Assembly: GCA_947450115.1 (NCBI GenBank)
Contig: CANFUE010000002.1
Location: 48,697-112,696, forward strand
DNA from: Acidimicrobiaceae bacterium
GTDB lineage: Bacteria; Actinomycetota; Acidimicrobiia; Acidimicrobiales; Ilumatobacteraceae
DNA length: 64,000 bases
Direction: 5' to 3'
Part shown: piece by piece, positions 59,770-64,000 of the stretch
Layout of the letters: each line of letters begins with the position of its first letter
Numbering within the stretch: the first letter of the stretch is position 1
The notes under the pieces: generated by a model
What the model saw: the letters and a program-made list of their open reading frames with translations, nothing else
What the model was told of the DNA's origin: nothing
The model's database searches: none
Program-made: the position numbers and the translations under genes

Positions 59770-60633
59770 ATGACACAACACCAGATGCACGAAATTCGCT
59801 CCGGCCTGCATCTGCATTGCATTGCCTGGGGCGAGCCCACACTTCCCGGGGCCCCCATGCTCTTGGTGCACGGCTTGGCCTCTAATGCTCGGTTGTGGGA
59901 CGGCGTTGCCGAGTACCTCGTAGAGCTTGGTCACTATGTGGTGGCTATCGACCAGCGCGGCCACGGGCAAAGCTCCAAACCCGACGACGGTTTCGATATG
60001 TCAACTGTTGCCCACGACCTCGAACTCTTCATTGCACAATTCGGGCTACAACGACCCGTTGTTGCTGGCCAGTCGTGGGGAGCCAATGTTGTTATTGAAC
60101 TTGCCGCACGTGCACCGCACCTCGTGCGTGGTGTTTGTGCAGTTGATGGCGGCACCATTCAATTACAAAAACATTTTCCCGAGTGGGAACGCTGCGAACA
60201 ACAATTGCGACCACCTCACTTGCTTGGCACACCTGCCACACGACTCGAAGGTGCCATTCGCGCTCACCACTCCGATTGGCCAGAGTCAGGTATTCAAGGT
60301 GCAATGGCAAACATGGAAGTGCTCGCCGATGGCACCATTCGCCCATGGCTCTCTATGGAACGCCACATGTTGGTGCTACGTGGTTTGTGGGAGCACAACC
60401 CCGAAGAGCGATTCCCCAATATTTCCGTACCCGTGCTCTTCATGCCTGCAGTCGGCACAGGCGAAGCAGCCTGGGCTGTTGACAAAAAAGAAGCAGTAGC
60501 ACGCGCACTTGAACTGCTGCCAAAAGGCGCTGCAAATTGGTATGAACCTGCCGACCACGACCTTCATGCGCAGTTTCCACAGCGCGTTGCACAGGAATTA
60601 CACGACGCAACGATGAATGGATTTTTCATTTAA
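59770..60633 (+). CDS. alpha/beta-hydrolase
   Basis: A 287-residue alpha/beta-hydrolase. The oxyanion strand is LLVHGLASNARLWDG, the nucleophile elbow is VVAGQSWGANVV (Ser in GQSWGA), the acid is probably Asp in CAVDGGTI or the later region, and the His is in YEPADHDLHAQFP. RGHGQSSKPDD follows the first loop as in many haloalkane-dehalogenase-like or lipid esterases. No clear leaderless hexamer is at the usual distance. It is followed after 3 bases by the S51-like gene, so they are co-transcribed. Confidence 0.88.
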   Translation: MTQHQMHEIRSGLHLHCIAWGEPTLPGAPMLLVHGLASNARLWDGVAEYLVELGHYVVAIDQRGHGQSSKPDDGFDMSTVAHDLELFIAQFGLQRPVVAGQSWGANVVIELAARAPHLVRGVCAVDGGTIQLQKHFPEWERCEQQLRPPHLLGTPATRLEGAIRAHHSDWPESGIQGAMANMEVLADGTIRPWLSMERHMLVLRGLWEHNPEERFPNISVPVLFMPAVGTGEAAWAVDKKEAVARALELLPKGAANWYEPADHDLHAQFPQRVAQELHDATMNGFFI

Positions 60634-60636
60634 ATT

Positions 60637-61887
60637 ATGAGTACCACCGCACGCATTCTTGCCATCATGGGTTCAGGCGAAACCTCGCCCACCATGGTGA
60701 AAACACATCGCCAACTCATTGGCCGCCTCACACAGCCCATTGCAGTGGTGCTCGATACGCCATATGGCTTTCAAGAAAATGCTCCCGAACTCGCATTGCG
60801 TGCCGTGGAGTACTTCGACGTCAGCGTGAACACCGCAATCACCCCACTTGGTCTCACCCGCATGATTAATGCCGATCCACTCGCCGTGCAACAAGGACTC
60901 AGTGCTCTCACCGATGCCGACTATGTTTTTGCCGGGCCAGGCTCGCCCACCTACGCGCTGCGCCAGTGGAAAAATACTCAGGTCTCCCACATCTTGCATG
61001 AAAAACTGCAACGAGGCGGCATTGTTACTTTCGCTTCTGCAGCTGCGCTCACCTTAGGAACACGCACTGTTCCTGTTTATGAAATTTATAAATGCGGCGA
61101 AGAGCCATATTGGCTCGAGGGCCTCAACTTGCTCGGCGAGTTCAGCATACCAGCAGTAGTGATTCCGCATTACAACAACGCCGAGGGTGGCCACCACGAC
61201 ACACGTTTTTGTTATCTCGGCGAAACTCGCCTCAACACGCTCGAACAACAACTTGATGAAGGTGAATATGTTCTTGGCGTAGATGAACACACCGGAATTG
61301 TTATTGACCTCAACGAACGCACTGCAGAAGTAGTGGGCAACGGTGTTGTCACCATCCGCGTGAAGGGAAATTCCACCACATTTGCTTCTGGTGAAGTGCT
61401 TTCGTTAGAGCAACTCCAAAACCCCACTGCAGCCCCGAGTTCAACTCCCCCACCAGCAGTAGTGGTGAAAGAAGCGCCAGAAGCAGTTGCAACATCTTTG
61501 GTGAGCGTTGCTCAGCAACGCCGCGAAGAGTTCGAGGCAGCACTTACTGCTGGCGATGCAAATGGCGCAACACGTGCCATCTTGGAACTAGAAAACGATA
61601 TCAAGTTATGGTCGGCCGACACTCTCACGGGTAGCGATGCCGACTCAGCACGCGAAGTTCTGCGTTCAATGATCGTAAAACTTGGAACAGCAGCAACCGG
61701 TGGCCTGGAAGATCCGCGCGAGCGTGTTGCCCCTTACGTGGAAGCGCTTCTTGCTCTTCGCAAAATAGTACGCGCCGAAAAACGTTTCGACTTGTCTGAC
61801 ATTGTTCGCGATGCTTTAGCGCTTGCATACATTGAAGTACGCGACACCGCCGATGGCGTGGAGTGGCTCTTACAAGTGCCCGAATGA
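60637..61887 (+). CDS. peptidase S51 / class I amidotransferase-like protein with CysRS-like C-terminal segment
   Basis: A 416-residue two-part protein. Residues 1-230 follow the S51/cyanophycinase (dipeptidase E) outline: LAIMGSGETSPTM, ADYVFAGPGSPTYAL, FASAAALTLGTRTVPVYEIYK with Ser134 in the place of the nucleophile, then GEEPYWLEGLNLLGEF, IPHYNNAEGGHHDTRF with a conserved His, and GVDEHTGIVIDL. A Pro/Ala linker (265-285) leads to a helical region (290-416) that ends in RKIVRAEKRFDLSDIVRDAL and IEVRDTADGVEW, very close to the C-terminal hairpin of cysteinyl-tRNA synthetase (the R-aa-KdF..aD.iRd.L motif). No catalytic CysRS part is present. Function unknown. Confidence 0.85.
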   Translation: MSTTARILAIMGSGETSPTMVKTHRQLIGRLTQPIAVVLDTPYGFQENAPELALRAVEYFDVSVNTAITPLGLTRMINADPLAVQQGLSALTDADYVFAGPGSPTYALRQWKNTQVSHILHEKLQRGGIVTFASAAALTLGTRTVPVYEIYKCGEEPYWLEGLNLLGEFSIPAVVIPHYNNAEGGHHDTRFCYLGETRLNTLEQQLDEGEYVLGVDEHTGIVIDLNERTAEVVGNGVVTIRVKGNSTTFASGEVLSLEQLQNPTAAPSSTPPPAVVVKEAPEAVATSLVSVAQQRREEFEAALTAGDANGATRAILELENDIKLWSADTLTGSDADSAREVLRSMIVKLGTAATGGLEDPRERVAPYVEALLALRKIVRAEKRFDLSDIVRDALALAYIEVRDTADGVEWLLQVPE

Positions 61888-62733
61888 GGCCATGCGGCGC
61901 CGGCCACGCACACCACTGCCGAAATACACACAGGTAAATGCGCTCGCACCCACCAAAATAATCATTGCGCTTGCCGACGTATTGGTGTGATACGCCACGT
62001 TCATTCCCAAAAATGCTGACGATGCTCCAATGAGCGGCGATATCCACAACATGCGTGAGAAGCGATTAGTGAGCATCCGTGCCGTAGCTGCCGGTATGAC
62101 CAGCAGTGCAGAGATGAGCAATGTTCCAATAACCCGCATAGTGACCAAAATAGTGAGCGACAACATCACCATGAGTGCCGCTTCCATGAACGACACCTTG
62201 ACACCGCTCACCTCAGCAACTTCGGGGTCAAATGTTGAAAAGAGAAACTTGCGGTAGCCAAGCACAATGACCACCGTTGCCAAAACTGCAACCACCAACA
62301 CCGCAATGATGTCGCTGTTCTTTACACCCAGCACGCTGCCAAAGAGCACTGCTTCAATGCTGCGCTTTGCTTGTCCGTACCTATTCAACAGCGCCAAACC
62401 CAGAGCAAACGATGCCGTGGTGACTACGCCAATTGCCGCGTCGGCACCAATAATGCGCCTGCGCGCAATACGGCCAATGAGCACTCCCGACACCACACCC
62501 CAAATACCGGCACCAATGAAGTAGTTGAAGTTCATCACCGCAGAGGCTGCTGCTCCGCCGAATACTGCATGCGACAAGCCGTGACCGATGTACGACATTC
62601 CGCGCAGCACCACAAACACTCCAAGTAGCCCACATAACCCACCAGCAATGAGCGCAACAAAAGTTCCATTACGGAAGAATTGAAAACCATATGGTTCGCC
62701 CAGGTTGAGCGCATACATAAGTGACGAGTGCAC
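61870..62733 (-). CDS. zinc/manganese ABC transporter permease
   Basis: A 287-residue permease of the ZnuB/MntB/SitD type (ABC-3 family), with about eight hydrophobic helices. VALIAGGLCGLLGVFVVLRGMSYIGHGLSHAVFGG is the N-terminal family stretch; the SHAVFGG resembles the 'SHA..PG' conserved motif. EVSGVKVSFMEAALMVMLSL and VVIPAATARMLTNRF are further conserved pieces. It is 2 bases from the ATPase gene. Its last 18 bases overlap the convergent S51-like gene. Zinc versus manganese cannot be decided here. Confidence 0.93.
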   Translation of the reverse strand: MHSSLMYALNLGEPYGFQFFRNGTFVALIAGGLCGLLGVFVVLRGMSYIGHGLSHAVFGGAAASAVMNFNYFIGAGIWGVVSGVLIGRIARRRIIGADAAIGVVTTASFALGLALLNRYGQAKRSIEAVLFGSVLGVKNSDIIAVLVVAVLATVVIVLGYRKFLFSTFDPEVAEVSGVKVSFMEAALMVMLSLTILVTMRVIGTLLISALLVIPAATARMLTNRFSRMLWISPLIGASSAFLGMNVAYHTNTSASAMIILVGASAFTCVYFGSGVRGRRRMASFGHL

Positions 62734-62735
62734 CG

Positions 62736-63533
62736 CTATACCGCCTTGCCGCCGAAGCGGCCCACCATGGGGTTCTCTGAATGGTCGAGCACTACTGGCA
62801 TGCCACCGTGCTCAAGCACGTGCATGGGGGCGCCGTACAACTTCTCTAGTACGTCTGGCACCAACACTTCACGCGGGCTGCCATCGGCAACAATTTCCTT
62901 ATTCAAACAAATGAGTCGCGGCAAGTGGGCAGCAAGACCATTGAGGTCGTGCGTGGTGAGCAACACCGACATTCCTGCATCGTGCAGGTCGGCCAACAAA
63001 TGCAGCACTTCATGGCGAGTGCGTACGTCGACACCCGAAGTGGGTTCATCGAGCACCAAAATGTCGGGCGAATGAAAAAGTGCGCGGGCCACAAATACAC
63101 GTTGTTGTTGGCCACCAGACAGTTCACGAATATGACGTCCAGAAAGGCCGCCGAGACCAAGCCGTTCCAAAACATCTTCTGCCGCTGCACGTTCTGCTGC
63201 GGTAATACGTGGCCACCACTTCTTCTCACTACGGGTCATCACGATGACCTCTAAAACAGTGACGGGGAAATTCCAGTCGACACTTTCCACTTGAGGCACA
63301 TAACCCATGCGCAAGCCCTTCAGCATGTCGATACTGCCATGCACGGGCGCAATGCTGCCGAGAACAGCTTTCAATAACGTGGTCTTGCCAGAACCCGATG
63401 GCCCAACGATGCCGGCAAACTCACCCCGGCGCAACGTGAAATTGACGTCGTTCACTACCGCGACATCGCCATACGCACAGGTCACATGGTGGCAATGTAC
63501 CAATACGTCTTTTTCGGCCACTTTCATATTCAT
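62736..63533 (-). CDS. zinc/manganese ABC transporter ATP-binding protein
   Basis: A 265-residue ABC ATPase. Walker A GPSGSGKTTLLK, the Q-loop in VPQVESVDWNFP (with the WNFPVTV stretch found in ZnuC/MntA-type proteins), the LSGGQQQRVFVARAL signature, Walker B ILVLDEPTSGVD and the H-switch LLTTHDLNGL are all present. It overlaps the solute-binding gene by 4 bases upstream and sits 2 bases from the permease gene, so the three genes are one transcript. Confidence 0.95.
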   Translation of the reverse strand: MNMKVAEKDVLVHCHHVTCAYGDVAVVNDVNFTLRRGEFAGIVGPSGSGKTTLLKAVLGSIAPVHGSIDMLKGLRMGYVPQVESVDWNFPVTVLEVIVMTRSEKKWWPRITAAERAAAEDVLERLGLGGLSGRHIRELSGGQQQRVFVARALFHSPDILVLDEPTSGVDVRTRHEVLHLLADLHDAGMSVLLTTHDLNGLAAHLPRLICLNKEIVADGSPREVLVPDVLEKLYGAPMHVLEHGGMPVVLDHSENPMVGRFGGKAV

Positions 63534-64000
63534 TGAGGGTATACCGCAGAATCTTTCACTACATCACTTACATCCAAAGCTTTGAGTACAGATGCGTCAC
63601 CACCAAGAGCTTCAACCATGGTGACAAAGTCAAAACGCATCAAACCCATCCACGAGTGTTCAGGGCTTCCAGGGTTACCTAAGAGATCATCATCACGCAG
63701 AACATCGATGTACTTCGCCTTGGTTTCCTTGCCAATTTGCTCAAGTACGGGTGATGGAAATACTTCGCTGCCAAAGACTGCCTTCACTTTTTCTTTCTTC
63801 ACTTGTGTAATGAGGTTTGCAATTTCTTTCGGTGTTGGCTCTTCAAACGACGACGGCTGAATTGCTCCTACCACGGTCCAGTTGTAATGTCGGGCGAAGT
63901 ATGCATATGCATCGTGATAGGTGAGCAACTTACGATCTGCCTGCGGAATAGTTGCAGTTGCGGTCTTCATCGCAGTATCGAGTGCATCAACTTTTGCTGC
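63530..64000 (-). CDS. metal ABC transporter solute-binding protein (5' end outside window)
   Basis: The frame is open to the window end (157 codons). It is the C-terminal half of a cluster A-I (ZnuA/TroA-like) metal-binding protein: a helix ending in IPQADRKLLTYHDAYAYFARHYNW with the first-lobe His, then the linking helix KEIANLITQVKKEKVKAVFGSEVFPSPVL with Glu, and DDDLLGNPGSPEHSWM with the last Asp. These match the Zn/Mn ligand set (His, Glu, Asp). A signal peptide must lie beyond the edge. An ATG at 63970 is internal, not the start. Confidence 0.93.
   Translation of the reverse strand, partial: AAKVDALDTAMKTATATIPQADRKLLTYHDAYAYFARHYNWTVVGAIQPSSFEEPTPKEIANLITQVKKEKVKAVFGSEVFPSPVLEQIGKETKAKYIDVLRDDDLLGNPGSPEHSWMGLMRFDFVTMVEALGGDASVLKALDVSDVVKDSAVYPQ

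Noticed and set aside
1..64000. tRNA, rRNA, CRISPR array, insertion sequence or prophage
   Set aside because: Gaps are under about 125 bases; none holds a cloverleaf, repeat-spacer pattern, transposase or integrase that I can see.

Overview
The window looks like chromosome from a high-density actinobacterium with moderate GC content. The evidence is the actinobacterial order rpsP-khpA-rimM-trmD-rplS-DUF2469-yraN, a SepIVA/DivIVA-like gene between coaD and the DUF177 gene, NucS (the non-canonical mismatch-repair endonuclease), a KGD-type 2-oxoglutarate dehydrogenase with a fused E2 core, GTP-dependent PEP carboxykinase, F420-type luciferase-like oxidoreductase, and several CoA-transferase/MaoC/SDR lipid genes. 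My inference is a member of the Acidimicrobiia (freshwater or marine Ilumatobacter-like lineages), but no rRNA is present to prove it. I saw no tRNA, rRNA, CRISPR array, insertion sequence or prophage, and no gene-free stretch longer than about 125 bases.

Region 1 (1-20,300, almost all minus strand) is a housekeeping block. Reading from high to low coordinates it runs: DAK2-domain kinase, recG, rsmD, coaD, sepIVA-like, DUF177, rpmF, plsX, acpP, rnc, mutM, smc, ftsY, a lipoprotein, ffh, rpsP, khpA, rimM, trmD, rplS, DUF2469 and yraN. It couples ribosome assembly, tRNA modification, SRP targeting, phospholipid/fatty-acid supply and chromosome condensation. The usual lepB and rnhB are missing between rplS and DUF2469, and a secreted lipoprotein is inserted between ffh and ftsY.

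Region 2 (20,300-34,200) holds rpmB with a small cold-shock-like gene, pckG with a recognisable promoter, then a minus-strand string of small-molecule enzymes (phosphatase, LmbE-like deacetylase, racemase/CoA-transferase, hydrolase, aldo-keto reductase, a cytosolic BtuF-like protein and a PH-domain membrane protein). It continues with a UvrD-type helicase, and a nuclease operon made of a Zc3h12a-type NYN domain protein with S1 and histone-H1-like parts, exonuclease III and a hotdog thioesterase.

Region 3 (34,200-50,400) contains kgd, a cupredoxin lipoprotein tail-to-tail with a molybdopterin oxidoreductase, a PhyH dioxygenase, a urate-hydroxylase-like membrane protein with a strong terminator, ettA, a CysQ-like phosphatase, a class III CoA-transferase, a UbiB-family kinase, an L,D-transpeptidase, nucS and an iron-sulfur APS/PAPS reductase.

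Region 4 (50,400-64,000) is lipid and redox metabolism (MaoC hydratase, SDR, geranylgeranyl-reductase-like flavoprotein, MOSC protein, nitronate monooxygenase, MFS transporter, beta-lactamase-fold esterase, F420-type oxidoreductase), then an orphan larE, an alpha/beta hydrolase, a peptidase-S51-like protein carrying a CysRS-like C-terminal segment, and a zinc/manganese ABC transporter cut by the window end.

Two genome-wide patterns stand out. At least 17 transcription-unit starts carry TAnnnT exactly 6-9 bases before the ATG/GTG and have no Shine-Dalgarno, which suggests widespread leaderless transcription. At least eight convergent gene pairs overlap at their 3' ends. I did not find an obvious new multi-gene defence or biosynthetic system; the best candidates for undescribed biology are the NYN-S1-H1-tail protein (32,353-33,474), the S51/CysRS-tail fusion (60,637-61,887) and the inhibitor-like lipoprotein (4,808-6,160).
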